A DNA stretch of 47,559 nt, from positions 1-47,559 of the forward strand of contig JBAUZG010000141.1 of NCBI GenBank assembly GCA_049585195.1. The letters are read 5' to 3'. Positions 15,590 through 24,351 of this stretch are shown here, one piece after another. How positions within the stretch are numbered: the stretch's first letter is position 1; every line of letters begins with the position of its first letter. The notes under the pieces were generated by a model, which worked only from the letters and a program-made list of their open reading frames with translations, was not told where the DNA came from and ran no database searches. The position numbers were made by a program, and so were the translations under genes. The DNA comes from KBS-96 sp049585195. Its GTDB lineage: Bacteria > Acidobacteriota > Terriglobia > Bryobacterales > Bryobacteraceae.

Positions 15590-16288
15590 CTATTCCTTCC
15601 AGGTGAGAGTTCGTATTCCGGGCAAAGTACGGAAGTGCTCGATGAAGGGAGGGGTCTCCGGAATGCGCGAGGCTCGGGCGCGCCATTTTAGCTCGCAGTC
15701 AACACTTGTGAGCACGGCAGCCGGAGCATAGAGAGCGCTCCAGTGACTGATCTTCCAGTCTGACGCTAATAGCCGCTGCCGGAGAGCAGCCTCATTTGGA
15801 GAATCTGAAGATAGATCAATGTGCAGCGAAGCGTGGAACTCGCGCGGGACGTACTTCTCAACAACTTTGAGAGCCCACAAGATCGCGAAAGCGATGAGAG
15901 AGCCTGCGGCACCCAGGTAAAGATTGCCGCCGCCGAAGAGAAGACCCAGGACCGTGACGAGCCAGATAGTGGCGGCAGTTGTTACGCCGCTGACATTTGC
16001 ATCCCGCTTGATGATCACGCCCGCTCCGATAAACCCAATACCGGAGAGAATGCCGAGCGGTAGCCGCATGAGATCCATCACTACAAAGGAGCTCGGTGAT
16101 TTTCCAGCAACCGGAAGTAGCAGATTGACTTGCAGCATGGCCAAAGTGGCGGCAAGGCAGACGAGCATTGTGGTGCGAATGCCTGCAGGATGGCCGTGCT
16201 CGTCGCGGTTGAGACCGATGATGAAGCTGGCGATGCATGCTAGGGCGAGGCGGACGGCAATCTGTTCCCAAGTGAGATAAAGAGGCAC
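15590..16288 (-). CDS. MgtC/SapB-family membrane protein
   Basis: 232 residues. Four or five hydrophobic segments occupy residues 1-145, with family motifs GLNRDEHGHPAGIRTTMLVC, PLGILSGIGFIGAGVIIKRD and VSGVTTAATIWLVTVLGLLF. A C-terminal soluble domain of about 80 residues follows, ACT-like in this family. MgtC proteins are inner-membrane proteins linked to survival at low magnesium and modulation of the F-type ATPase; whether this one does so is unknown. It is the first gene after the tRNA-Phe element and belongs to the core region by composition. The DUF1479 gene upstream is on the same strand with a gap of about 107 bp. Confidence 0.88.
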   Translation of the reverse strand: MPLYLTWEQIAVRLALACIASFIIGLNRDEHGHPAGIRTTMLVCLAATLAMLQVNLLLPVAGKSPSSFVVMDLMRLPLGILSGIGFIGAGVIIKRDANVSGVTTAATIWLVTVLGLLFGGGNLYLGAAGSLIAFAILWALKVVEKYVPREFHASLHIDLSSDSPNEAALRQRLLASDWKISHWSALYAPAAVLTSVDCELKWRARASRIPETPPFIEHFRTLPGIRTLTWKE

Positions 16289-16395
16289 GCAATTTCCTCT
16301 TGGAGATTGTAAGCCTCAGGCTGATATGGAATCTGTCCGCCGATTCCGCTATGCAAGATGGAAAGCCGTCCGTTCTATGAACAGCGTTTAAGCCG

Positions 16396-17685
16396 TTACC
16401 TTATCGCACCCCTGGTTAGTGTATGCTCGACGGGAGTCTCTAACGGAGGCAGACCCATCTGATTCCTGCCCAGTGGCGTGAGATCCGCTTCTGTGGCGCG
16501 GCCGCGGAAATCAACCTCGAAATTGTCGGGCGCAAAATCTGGTGGCGTCTTGCCCGACAGGAATGCCGGAGCCTGCTTGGCGAGATAGGCGCTATTCTTC
16601 TCGCAACCAACGGTCGCGGCAATATACATGACGTTGCTATAGCCGTTACCCTTGTGCTCGTTCTCAACAGCGTGAACTACGTCCGAGTGCCAGAACACCG
16701 TGTCCCCCGGTTGCATCAGCGGAATGGATGTTAGTCCCTCGAGTAAGAGAGAATGCCATTCCGGCTCAACCGAGAGAGCGCGCCCTGGTTTGGCGCCGCA
16801 CAACTCAGTTTCGGGGACATCGTCCTGCAGGGCTCGCAGCAGAATGTAGACCATGCTATTTGCAATCGGGATCAATTGCAGCGTGCCGTCTCCCTGACCT
16901 TGCCGGGTCAGCGCAGTCCAGCCTTGGAACGTTCGGAACATGGAACAAACCGCGGGCGATGGGAACTCCTGCACGTCGGGTCGCCAGGCTGCGTCAAATG
17001 CGTTGTACTTGCGCCAGTCTCCTGAGAAGACGTGGCGGTATACCGTTTGAAAATTCGGCTCAAGCCATCGCTCAATCGAACCGCCATCCACATGGGGTGA
17101 AAGCCCAAGTGAACTGGATCCAGGCGGGCGCCTGCGGATACGATCGGCGTAAACTGGCACTTGATCGGGATCGAAGTGACGGCGTCCCTCGCTCTCAGAG
17201 AGCCATAACCTGTTCAGGAATCTGCGGACTCGAGTGAGAGACTCCGATTGCCTCGCCTCCACTTGAGGGCGCGACCAATAGATACCGTAAATCTGTGGTT
17301 TAGCCGCCGCCAATGTGCCGAAATACTTGTCATCGGCGGCATTCGCGAGTTTCTGATTCAGGCCGTTTTCTTCGACGTACCTCGCAATTTCGTCGTCCCA
17401 TGCGCGAGTTTGTTCAGGCGCGAACGTCTCGCGGACGATGCACGCACCTCGATCTCTCAGGTTCGACATCATCTCGGGCGAAACTGAGCCCGCAGCGATA
17501 TCGGAGTACTGGAGAACGGGAATGACGCTCTCGCCGGCCTCGCGCTCCTTGACGATTTCGGCAACCTTGCGGCGCATCTCGCTCTCAACTTCCCGAAACG
17601 CTGTTGCGTAGGCGGGGAGCTCCCGCCGTAGCTTTTTCTTGGCGTCCCGAGTGGCCTCGGGCAGATTCTCAACCTGAAACGGCAT
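16396..17685 (-). CDS. DUF1479 (YbiU-like) Fe(II)/2-oxoglutarate oxygenase-fold protein
   Basis: 429 residues, the usual length of the YbiU/DUF1479 family. Visible blocks: a helical N-terminus, CIVRETFAPEQTRAWDDEI, GIYWSRPQVEARQSE, and the iron-binding pair H-V-D in LGLSPHVDGGSIERW with a distal His in VFWHSDVVHAVENEHKG. These fit a double-stranded beta-helix oxygenase with a 2-His-1-carboxylate site. Substrate is not known for the family. It is divergently arranged with an AraC-type regulator (222 bp between starts), which is the natural candidate for its control. Confidence 0.85.
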   Translation of the reverse strand: MPFQVENLPEATRDAKKKLRRELPAYATAFREVESEMRRKVAEIVKEREAGESVIPVLQYSDIAAGSVSPEMMSNLRDRGACIVRETFAPEQTRAWDDEIARYVEENGLNQKLANAADDKYFGTLAAAKPQIYGIYWSRPQVEARQSESLTRVRRFLNRLWLSESEGRRHFDPDQVPVYADRIRRRPPGSSSLGLSPHVDGGSIERWLEPNFQTVYRHVFSGDWRKYNAFDAAWRPDVQEFPSPAVCSMFRTFQGWTALTRQGQGDGTLQLIPIANSMVYILLRALQDDVPETELCGAKPGRALSVEPEWHSLLLEGLTSIPLMQPGDTVFWHSDVVHAVENEHKGNGYSNVMYIAATVGCEKNSAYLAKQAPAFLSGKTPPDFAPDNFEVDFRGRATEADLTPLGRNQMGLPPLETPVEHTLTRGAIR

Positions 17686-17854
17686 AGTTCTTTTGCTCCT
17701 TAGCTGTTTTTGGAAGCAGGAAGCTCTCTGTAGCCGTCAAGAACGGCCTCCTTCGATTCATGCTTGCCGGATATGCGCTGCTGTGCGCCCCATGAATCGA
17801 TCGTAAGTACTTGGAAGACTTCTAACTGTGCCGAACAAGTCAAAAGATGATACT

Positions 17855-17888
17855 ATTCGGACAATCGAACGTTAGGCTTTGTCCGAAT
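17855..17888 (+). promoter_or_regulatory. Inverted repeat between DUF1479 gene and araC-type gene
   Basis: A perfect 10-bp inverted repeat, ATTCGGACAA (17855-17864) and TTGTCCGAAT (17879-17888), separated by 14 nt. It ends two bases before the GGAGG upstream of the regulator start. It could be an operator for autoregulation of the divergent pair or a stem-loop in the regulator's leader. Confidence 0.55.
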
Positions 17889-17907
17889 TGGAGGCAGATA
17901 AAGGACC

Positions 17908-18864
17908 GTGAAACCTCAATTCGAACACGTTACCATTCCCAAAGGCTGCTCCATTCGGGTGTTCAATCGCCAGATTCCGGAAATTCCATTCGAATGGCAT
18001 CGCCATCCGGAATGCGAGTTGACGCTTACCCTGAATAGCCGGGGACTGCGATTCATTGCCGATCACATTGGCGAGTACGACTCGCGCGACCTCGTCCTGG
18101 TGCCATCAGACATGCCGCATACCTGGGCCTCGACCAAGGCCATTGATGAGTCACGCCCGCATGTAGCAATTGTTGTCTGGTTCACGGAGCATTGGGGTCT
18201 GCAAGTTGCGGATCTCTGCCCCGAGTACGCTTCCATTCGCAAGTTGTTAAAACGAGCGGCCGGTGCTCTGAGCTTTCCATCATCAGCGGGAGAAATGATG
18301 GAATCGCGCATGTCAGGGCTTCTATCTAATTCGTCACGCGAGCGGCTTCAAACTGCGCTGGATCTGCTTGTCGAGTTGGCTGACATAGGCGCGGTCCCGC
18401 TCGCAACTCCGCAGAAGCCAGCCCCCATCACAGCTGATGAATCCGCGCAATTGAACCGGATCTTAAATGTGCTGCATAAACGGTTTGCAGAACCGATACG
18501 CATGCGCGATCTCTGTGCCGTGGGCAACGTGTCCGAGCGATCGCTTCACCGCCTATTCGTGCGTCACTTGGGCGAGAATCTAACCGACTACCTGGGCCGT
18601 TTGCGCATCGGACGGGCTTGTATGTGGCTCGTCGAGACGGACCGGCCTATCAGTGCAATCGCAGCAGACGCGGGATTCTCGAACCTTTCCAACTTTAATC
18701 GCCGATTCCGAAGTGCGCGCCATATGTCACCGAAAGAGTTTCGGCGCTACTACATAAAGCACGGTCGCATGCCCAATTTGGACGAGTTTGATCTGACAGA
18801 GCGGTCGCCATCGCTCGAAAGACCGAAGCGGCAGAACGTCAGACGGACACTGGCCGCCCGGTAG
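17908..18864 (+). CDS. AraC-family transcriptional regulator
   Basis: 318 residues from a GTG start (AAGGA 3-8 bases upstream). The N-terminal cupin-like sensor has IPFEWHRHPECELTLTLNSR and DLVLVPSDMPHTW, the usual ligand-binding half. The C-terminal part carries two helix-turn-helix motifs: MRDLCAVGNVSERSLHRLF and ISAIAADAGFSNLSNFNRRF followed by the MSPKEFRRYY signature. It probably senses a small molecule and controls the divergent DUF1479 oxygenase gene. The last 30 residues after the AraC signature are a polar tail. A MITE-like repeat begins 40 bp past the stop. Confidence 0.9.
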   Translation: MKPQFEHVTIPKGCSIRVFNRQIPEIPFEWHRHPECELTLTLNSRGLRFIADHIGEYDSRDLVLVPSDMPHTWASTKAIDESRPHVAIVVWFTEHWGLQVADLCPEYASIRKLLKRAAGALSFPSSAGEMMESRMSGLLSNSSRERLQTALDLLVELADIGAVPLATPQKPAPITADESAQLNRILNVLHKRFAEPIRMRDLCAVGNVSERSLHRLFVRHLGENLTDYLGRLRIGRACMWLVETDRPISAIAADAGFSNLSNFNRRFRSARHMSPKEFRRYYIKHGRMPNLDEFDLTERSPSLERPKRQNVRRTLAAR

Positions 18865-18903
18865 CGACAGCCAAATTGAACTTCGGGGTACTCAGAACGA
18901 GCC

Positions 18904-19121
18904 CTGGCCGAACTTCGTCACCAGACCGCTTACTTGCGTGCGCGGCTCGGCCAAACAGTTGAATCCACAAGCTTGGTTTCCGAGCCACGACCGCGAGGGA
19001 GATCCCCATGGCCCTGCGGGCCACCAAAGCTGATGAAAGACCGCAAGCCCGGAACCGAGCCGCGACCGCGAGGGAGCGGTCTTCCGTGTTTTTCAGAGGA
19101 GTGGTTGTGAAGTTAGGCTAG
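18904..19121 (+). mobile_element. MITE-like repeat, copy 2 (full length)
   Basis: A 218-bp copy in the same orientation as copy 1 and highly similar throughout. Left end CTGGCCGAACTTCGTCAC; the right end is GTGAAGTTAGGCTAG, which lacks the CGA of the consensus. No coding capacity. Confidence 0.75.
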
Positions 19122-19206
19122 CTCGTCGAGAAGAAATGGACCACGTACGATTTCGCTTGAGGGAGCACGCAATTGCTACTCTTCCAGACTTACCGTCGCA
19201 TCGCAG

Positions 19207-20730
19207 CTAGCGATGCCTACCGAAACTACGGCCGGCGCTTCGTGACCCACCGGAATGGCCGAAATGCTGGCCTGAAGCTGATCCGGTGCCGGAGCCGAAC
19301 CGCCGGCCGGCGCCATTTTCTTGCGAGGCAGTGCTTTGATGTTGGCCGCCGTGGGACTGGCTAAAACTCGAGGGCGCACTGCCGTTCTTGTTCGACGCGT
19401 AAGCTGATCCCTTGAAGCCGCCCGATTGAACGTACCGGCTCTGGGCATAATGCGTCTCCGTGAATGTTCCGTGAGTTCCGTACTTCGGAGGGCTGGCCGG
19501 GGTCGTTTGGCCGTAATAGGTGCGGCCACTGCTTTGCGCGCTTCGGTATCCCCTGTACTCATCGAGCACCACGGGCCGGTAGTCGTGGTCCCACAATAGT
19601 TCGCGCAAAATCAGGTATTGCGGAAGCCAGGTCCAGACAGTTTCGCCACCGCGGTGATCCCAATAGCCGAATTCATTGGAGCCCTGCGACTCTGGCGCGA
19701 TGTACGCAAACCCAGCTGGTTGCGGTGTCTCCTGTGCCTCAGAGTCGAACAAACCAGCGTCTTTGTGGGCAATGGCCATGCCCAGATCGTTCTCGACAGC
19801 ATGAAACGAGGACTTCGATACGTTGATCCATCGCTCTTCGCTCGAAGTTTCACTCGTCTTTGCGGCCATGTCGACAATGTGAGTGCGAACGGTTTTTATC
19901 CGCTCCCGATATAACGGGTCGCTCCCATACGCGGAAACGTCCAAATCCGTCAATATCTTGTCCCACGAGTCATATAACTGTCCGCACAACCCCCGTAGTT
20001 CACCGGTCTTTGCGGTCATGCTCGCGGCGTCGCTCGTGAGTACATCGTCAGCTTCGATCAGCGTCGCGATTTTCTGTCCATCGATATTTCCTTTCAAGGC
20101 GTCCTGGCGAACTGCTTCGGTGGCGTTCCACTCTGTTTCCGCCGTTTTGGGGATTTCGGATAAGGATGTCAATCGACTGTTCAAGGCATCTTTCTTCGCA
20201 GGCCAATCGCGCCCCGTTTTTTCTACTGTCGTCGAAATCGGTCCTAAATCCGCAGCACGAACCGCATCATATTCGCGACTCATCGTTTGCAGATTGGAAG
20301 CAAGGTCACGCTTGAAATCGACTCGTTTGTTGGCCGCGGCCTCGACAGCTTTCGATTCGGCAACGGCAGACTCGCGCCGATTCCTTGCTTCGACGAGTAA
20401 TCGCTCGGCATTTTCACGCGAATCTGCCCGATTGCGGCGGGACAGATCTATTAATTTTCTGTCCGCCTCCTCTGCGGTAGAAAGCTTGTCGCGAGCAGCT
20501 CGGAACTTGGCTGTCCAGTCCTCCGAAGTTGCTGCACTCCTGAATAGATCCGGGTTGTTTGCTACATCTTCGCCGACGATCTGCTGAAGGCGCTGAACCT
20601 GCCGCTCGGCGTCCTGCAACTGGTCGTGCTCACGAGCGATGTCTCGTCGGAGCGAAGGCGGCAGACCTCCGACGCATGCGCCGAGCGACAACAAAGCAAC
20701 GACGACCGGCAGTGTCTTCGAGGCTTTCAT
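19207..20730 (-). CDS. Coiled-coil lipoprotein of the PspA-like operon
   Basis: 507 residues. A lipoprotein signal ends in the lipobox LGAC (Cys19). Residues 25-300 are almost entirely charged heptad-rich helix (REHDQLQDAERQVQRLQQIV, RRNRADSRENAERLLVEARN). Residues 340-400 include aromatic motifs (GYWDHRGGETVWTWLPQYL, LLWDHDYRPVVLDEY), and the tail of about 100 residues is Gly/Ser/His-rich low complexity. No named family recognised. Its ATG overlaps the upstream DUF4178 stop (TGATG), so it is translated as part of the YjfI-PspA-DUF4178 operon and probably acts at the membrane in the same stress response (inference from context). Confidence 0.75.
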   Translation of the reverse strand: MKASKTLPVVVALLSLGACVGGLPPSLRRDIAREHDQLQDAERQVQRLQQIVGEDVANNPDLFRSAATSEDWTAKFRAARDKLSTAEEADRKLIDLSRRNRADSRENAERLLVEARNRRESAVAESKAVEAAANKRVDFKRDLASNLQTMSREYDAVRAADLGPISTTVEKTGRDWPAKKDALNSRLTSLSEIPKTAETEWNATEAVRQDALKGNIDGQKIATLIEADDVLTSDAASMTAKTGELRGLCGQLYDSWDKILTDLDVSAYGSDPLYRERIKTVRTHIVDMAAKTSETSSEERWINVSKSSFHAVENDLGMAIAHKDAGLFDSEAQETPQPAGFAYIAPESQGSNEFGYWDHRGGETVWTWLPQYLILRELLWDHDYRPVVLDEYRGYRSAQSSGRTYYGQTTPASPPKYGTHGTFTETHYAQSRYVQSGGFKGSAYASNKNGSAPSSFSQSHGGQHQSTASQENGAGRRFGSGTGSASGQHFGHSGGSRSAGRSFGRHR

Positions 20731-21296
20731 CAGCCACTCCGGTAAACGGTAATGTCAGCTGGCTCGATCCTGGCCCAGATAGCTGCCGTGAAAGGCTCGC
20801 CTTCGAACTTGCGAACGGTTAGAAAACGCCTGGTGTCTTGTTCTTGAAATTGCCAGCAGTAAAATCCGCGGCCTGTCGAACCGCCAGCGCTGAAGACGCC
20901 CATCTCGCGGCTGAAGCGGTATAGCCAGAACTTGCCGTTGTAATCGAAAAAATCCGCTGGGTTTTGTCGCTCATCTATCTCTCGAAGATCGTCTTCGCTC
21001 AATCCCAGTTCGTCAAGGGTTAGTCGGCGGCCGTCAAAGTTGCCGAGAACGTCGACAGTCTCATCGTCGTGAACTTCCAGGTACACGCGGCGCTCCCGCC
21101 ATGTGCCGCTTAATTCAACCCACCGTCGGCTTCCGGCTTCATACTGCCCGAGGCGGTCTATAGTGAAGTCGACATCGCTAAAGTCCGGCGCCGCCCCTGT
21201 TACGGAAAGGTTGTCGCCCAGGCGTGCGTCCGTCACCTTTAAGTTCGCAAGATCTTCCTGCGTTCGAGCAGACCCCGGCTTACGATCGAAGAACAT
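20730..21296 (-). CDS. DUF4178/YjfK-like protein
   Basis: 188 residues, soluble, with beta-rich blocks LKVTDARLGDNLSVTGAAPD, RRWVELSGTWRERRVYLEV, FFDYNGKFWLYRFSREMG and GFYCWQFQEQDTRRFLTVRK. Proteins of the DUF4178 and YjfK types have this composition and are encoded beside PspA homologues, in E. coli within yjfIJKLM. Here it starts 5 bp after the PspA gene and overlaps the lipoprotein gene by one base. A role in PspA-dependent membrane maintenance is inferred from context; biochemical activity is unknown. Confidence 0.7.
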   Translation of the reverse strand: MFFDRKPGSARTQEDLANLKVTDARLGDNLSVTGAAPDFSDVDFTIDRLGQYEAGSRRWVELSGTWRERRVYLEVHDDETVDVLGNFDGRRLTLDELGLSEDDLREIDERQNPADFFDYNGKFWLYRFSREMGVFSAGGSTGRGFYCWQFQEQDTRRFLTVRKFEGEPFTAAIWARIEPADITVYRSG

Positions 21297-21301
21297 AATG
21301 C

Positions 21302-22033
21302 CTACCGTCCACTGGGCGCGGGCAATTCCTTCGGCAGCTCGATTCTTGGCAAACGCTCGCGCTTGAGCGCCTCCAGTTCGGCATCTACCGTATGACCCTG
21401 CAACTGAGCGAATTCCGCTTCCAGACTGGAATTATTGCCCGCACTCGCAAGCTGATCGAACGCCTTGGCCGTGGCCTCCTCCTTTGCGACGGTTTCTTCG
21501 AAGTGCGACAGTGCCGCGAAAGCGTTATCAGCCTTCCCAACACCGGCGAGGGCTTCCGAGACCTTTCGTTGAGCAAGGGCAGCGTTCTTACGGGCTACGA
21601 GGGTGGTTGCAGTCCGTTCGCCTTCCTCGATCTTGTGCTTCAGATCCGCAACTTGTGTCTTCAGCGATTCACTCGCCTGTCGCGCTGCATCGACCGCCGC
21701 CTGCAACGAAGCAACCTGCCTGTCACACTCGGCTTTCTTCGCGAGCGCTTTCCGCGCCAGATCGTCGTTTCTGGCGTCAAGCGCCAAACCAGCCCGGTCT
21801 TTCCATTCCTGCGACTGCCTCACGTATTTTTGATACTCAGCGTCCAGCCGATTGTAATTGCTCATTGCCATGGCCGACGATTGCACCACCTTGTTCAGCT
21901 CCGTTTTCATGTCGGCCACGGTCTGCCTGACCGTCGTTTCGAAGGTCGCATCCTCTATGGCGCCCATCCCCTGATTGGCTTGGCCGCGCGCGACGCGTCC
22001 CGCTCGATTGAATATGTCTGAAAAGAATCCCAT
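21302..22033 (-). CDS. pspA: PspA/IM30-family membrane-stress protein
   Basis: 243 residues, typical for the family. An amphipathic N-terminal helix (MGFFSDIFNRAGRVARGQ) precedes long coiled-coil helices: FETTVRQTVADMKTELNKVV, LAKKAECDRQVASLQAAVD and the EFAQLQG end segment. PspA/Vipp1 proteins are ESCRT-III-like and assemble on stressed membranes to limit leakage. The preceding gene (25 bp upstream) encodes a YjfI-like protein, and the following ones DUF4178 and a lipoprotein, so the arrangement parallels the E. coli YjfI-YjfJ pair rather than the classic pspABC operon. Confidence 0.88.
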   Translation of the reverse strand: MGFFSDIFNRAGRVARGQANQGMGAIEDATFETTVRQTVADMKTELNKVVQSSAMAMSNYNRLDAEYQKYVRQSQEWKDRAGLALDARNDDLARKALAKKAECDRQVASLQAAVDAARQASESLKTQVADLKHKIEEGERTATTLVARKNAALAQRKVSEALAGVGKADNAFAALSHFEETVAKEEATAKAFDQLASAGNNSSLEAEFAQLQGHTVDAELEALKRERLPRIELPKELPAPSGR

Positions 22034-22057
22034 TTTTTACCTCTGTCCCTTCCGCTG

Positions 22058-22483
22058 CTAGTTGGATTGGAGATCCGCCCCGATTAAATCTCGTGCGTGC
22101 ACGACATCAGCCAAAAGAAAGCTGACACAAGAGAGAATATCGTCTTCGTCGTCGGCTCCGAGATCCTGAAGCTTGCAGAAATTGTTTAATGTGACCGCCA
22201 GATTGCCATTTCCAATCTCGTATAGCTGAAAATACGAGGTCGAGATGCCGTTGTCGGCAGCCAGCATCTTGCGCATGACGCCGGGAGTCACGCGGGAGGC
22301 AGGTACGATCCCACATACGAGAGACAGGAACAGTATGTCGCCTTCAAGTACGGCTCGGAGCGAGATACCGCTTTCAACCTCCTCAATCTTGAGTACGCCG
22401 CCTTCCAGTTCGCTCACCGAATACCGCTTTCTGGCGAGGAGGTCGTGGATATGGCCCAAAGAAGAACTGATTGTTTGTGTCAT
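22058..22483 (-). CDS. YjfI/YbjN-like small protein upstream of pspA
   Basis: 141 residues from the preferred start MTQTISSS at 22483; in-frame Met codons at 22504 and 22549 would extend it by 7 or 22 residues, but no good ribosome site is seen for any of them. Body: a helix, then strands VLKIEEVESGISLRAVLEGD and ILFLSLVCGIVPASRV, then an NLAVTLNNFCKLQDL strand and a C-terminal helix. The fold pattern and place in front of a PspA homologue suggest the YjfI (DUF2170)/YbjN type, small regulatory or chaperone-like proteins. Assignment is by pattern and context and is moderate. Confidence 0.6.
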   Translation of the reverse strand: MTQTISSSLGHIHDLLARKRYSVSELEGGVLKIEEVESGISLRAVLEGDILFLSLVCGIVPASRVTPGVMRKMLAADNGISTSYFQLYEIGNGNLAVTLNNFCKLQDLGADDEDDILSCVSFLLADVVHARDLIGADLQSN

Positions 22484-22831
22484 GTGTGCGTGTGCCCTTA
22501 GTAGCATACGCAATGAAGTTGGCGTTTGTTCGTGGAATGGATCTGGCATCTGGGAGACGCCGAACGCTAGACGTGGATGTATGCGATCCTACGGATATCA
22601 ATCGCACCGCAGTCGCGTCAACAGAGCACTGTTACACCGGCACGATCGGAAGATTGACCATGAGCGCAAACCTAACCAAGGCGAGGGCCGCTCCTGGAGC
22701 GGAGGCGGCCTGTCCATCTATCGGGCATTTCATCACTTTGAGCTGGCAACCGCTAAACCGGAAGTCAAAGGGAAGCGTAGATGACGACTCGCCCACAACA
22801 GATTGCGTGAACGCCTCCAAACGTGCCGAAG

Positions 22832-23926
22832 TCAGGTTTCGGCTGCTCGCCTCAGAAGGTCCAACGAGTCATCCCATAAGTGCCGGACGATCTCGCCGGC
22901 CGACTCGGCCCTAGCCAATTTGGCAGACTGCCCGGCCCACATTTGCATCCGATCGGCATCTCCAGCCTCCCGCGCCGATTCACGCATGGCGGAAGTGAGT
23001 CCCCGCTGAACAGGATAGGGTGCGGAAGGGGGACCATTCAACGCAGCACGGACGTAGGCAGTCGCAACGCTGCGGCCAAGTCGGCCACTGAAGGCACGCG
23101 TGAGCATCGTCTCGTGGGCTTCCGTGCGGGCCAGTGTGTCTGCGTACAAAGGATGGGTCATGGCTTCGGGGGCTCGCAGCAGACCCGTTCCAATCTGGAC
23201 AGCGCTGGCACCCAAGATCAGGGCCGCTGCCACTCCCCGTGCGTCTGCGATCCCTCCTGTAGCGACGACCGGCACTTTGACTGCGTCAACGACCTGGGGC
23301 AAGAGGGCCATAAGACCTACCATCTGATGCTCCGCTTGGTCCGGCTCGAACGCTCCACGGTGCCCGCCCGCCTCCATCCCCTGCGCGATAACAGCATCGG
23401 TACCCGCAGCCTCAGCAGTCTTCGCCTCCACGACCGTTGTTGCGGTTGCAAACCAAAGAATGCCCCGGGCCTTCATTTCCGAAACGAACTTGGGCGGGTA
23501 AAGCCCCATGATCGAAGAGATCACTTTCGGCGCGGTGTCCAGCATGGCCTGACACTGTGCCTCGAAATCGGGTAGCGAGGCATCTCCCGCTTCCGATGGA
23601 ACGGGAGGCCCCCAATTCGCAAGGAACTCTCGCTGACGCTCTTCTAATTCGGCGTCCCGGTTCGGTGGCCGACCGGGTATCCAAAGATTGAGCTGGAACT
23701 CGCCTTGGCTCTTGGCTCGGAATTCTGCGCTCCAGGCCAGAATTTCATCGGGCTTCATCATGAGAGCTCCGCACGCGCCAAGCCCACCGGCATTCGCTAT
23801 AGCAATCGACAACGAAGAAGGGCACGCCCCGGCCATTGGTGCGAGCAAGATCGGGAAGCGAATACCGAGACGATCTGCGAAATGCTGAGCGCGTCCCAAC
23901 GGAGACGAATACGTTTCAAGAGGCAT
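22832..23926 (-). CDS. Nitronate monooxygenase family flavoprotein
   Basis: About 364 residues from the Met at 23926 (MPLETYSS); the frame is open further up to 24031, but that part overlaps the remains of an SDR gene on the other strand and does not look like the family. TIM-barrel FMN motifs: FPILLAPMAGACPSSLSIAI, NAGGLGACGAL, AQGMEAGGHRGAFE (catalytic His region), PVVATGGIADARGVAAALIL and GASAVQIGTGLLRAPE. The enzyme oxidises alkyl nitronates to carbonyl and nitrite using FMN and oxygen. Its start abuts the breakpoint of the truncated SDR gene, so the promoter may have been recruited from that rearranged sequence. Confidence 0.88.
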   Translation of the reverse strand: MPLETYSSPLGRAQHFADRLGIRFPILLAPMAGACPSSLSIAIANAGGLGACGALMMKPDEILAWSAEFRAKSQGEFQLNLWIPGRPPNRDAELEERQREFLANWGPPVPSEAGDASLPDFEAQCQAMLDTAPKVISSIMGLYPPKFVSEMKARGILWFATATTVVEAKTAEAAGTDAVIAQGMEAGGHRGAFEPDQAEHQMVGLMALLPQVVDAVKVPVVATGGIADARGVAAALILGASAVQIGTGLLRAPEAMTHPLYADTLARTEAHETMLTRAFSGRLGRSVATAYVRAALNGPPSAPYPVQRGLTSAMRESAREAGDADRMQMWAGQSAKLARAESAGEIVRHLWDDSLDLLRRAAET

Positions 23927-23939
23927 CACAAGATCCCAA

Positions 23940-24326
23940 GTGTTTTGCCGGCGAGTTGTGGCTGCTGGAAGGAAAGGTGCGATCGTCAATATCGGTTCCA
24001 TCCAGGCCGCCAAAGCTCTTCCCGGACGCACCCATTATGCGCCCGCCAAACTGGGGCTCGAAGCACTGACGCGCAACCAGTCAGCTGAGATGACGCCGCG
24101 GGGCATTCGAGTGAATTGCGTGCATCCTGGACTAATCGACACCGACATGACAGCGTGGGTCATGAAACGGCCGGATTTGCTTCCTGGCATACTGGCATAG
24201 ATCTCGCTCGGCCGTGCGGGCGAACCCCGCGAGATTGGCAAAGTAGTCGCCTTTTTCGCATCCGACGACGCCAGCCACCTGACGGGTCAGTCGATTCACG
24301 TTGACGGCGGCTGGGTTGGCAAATAG
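23940..24326 (+). pseudogene. Truncated and interrupted short-chain dehydrogenase (SDR)
   Basis: The 3' half of an SDR gene. In one frame: AAGRKGAIVNIGSIQAAKAL, the catalytic YAPAK motif, GIRVNCVHPGLIDTDMTAWV, then an in-frame TAG at 24198-24200, then LGRAGEPREIGKVVAFFAS and the family's end GQSIHVDGGWVGK with stop at 24324. The Rossmann nucleotide-binding half is missing, cut off where the nitronate monooxygenase gene begins on the opposite strand. The cyclase gene follows 25 bp later, so this was probably its operon partner. Confidence 0.85.
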
Positions 24327-24351
24327 GCGCCGGGCAAATAGGGACAAGTCA

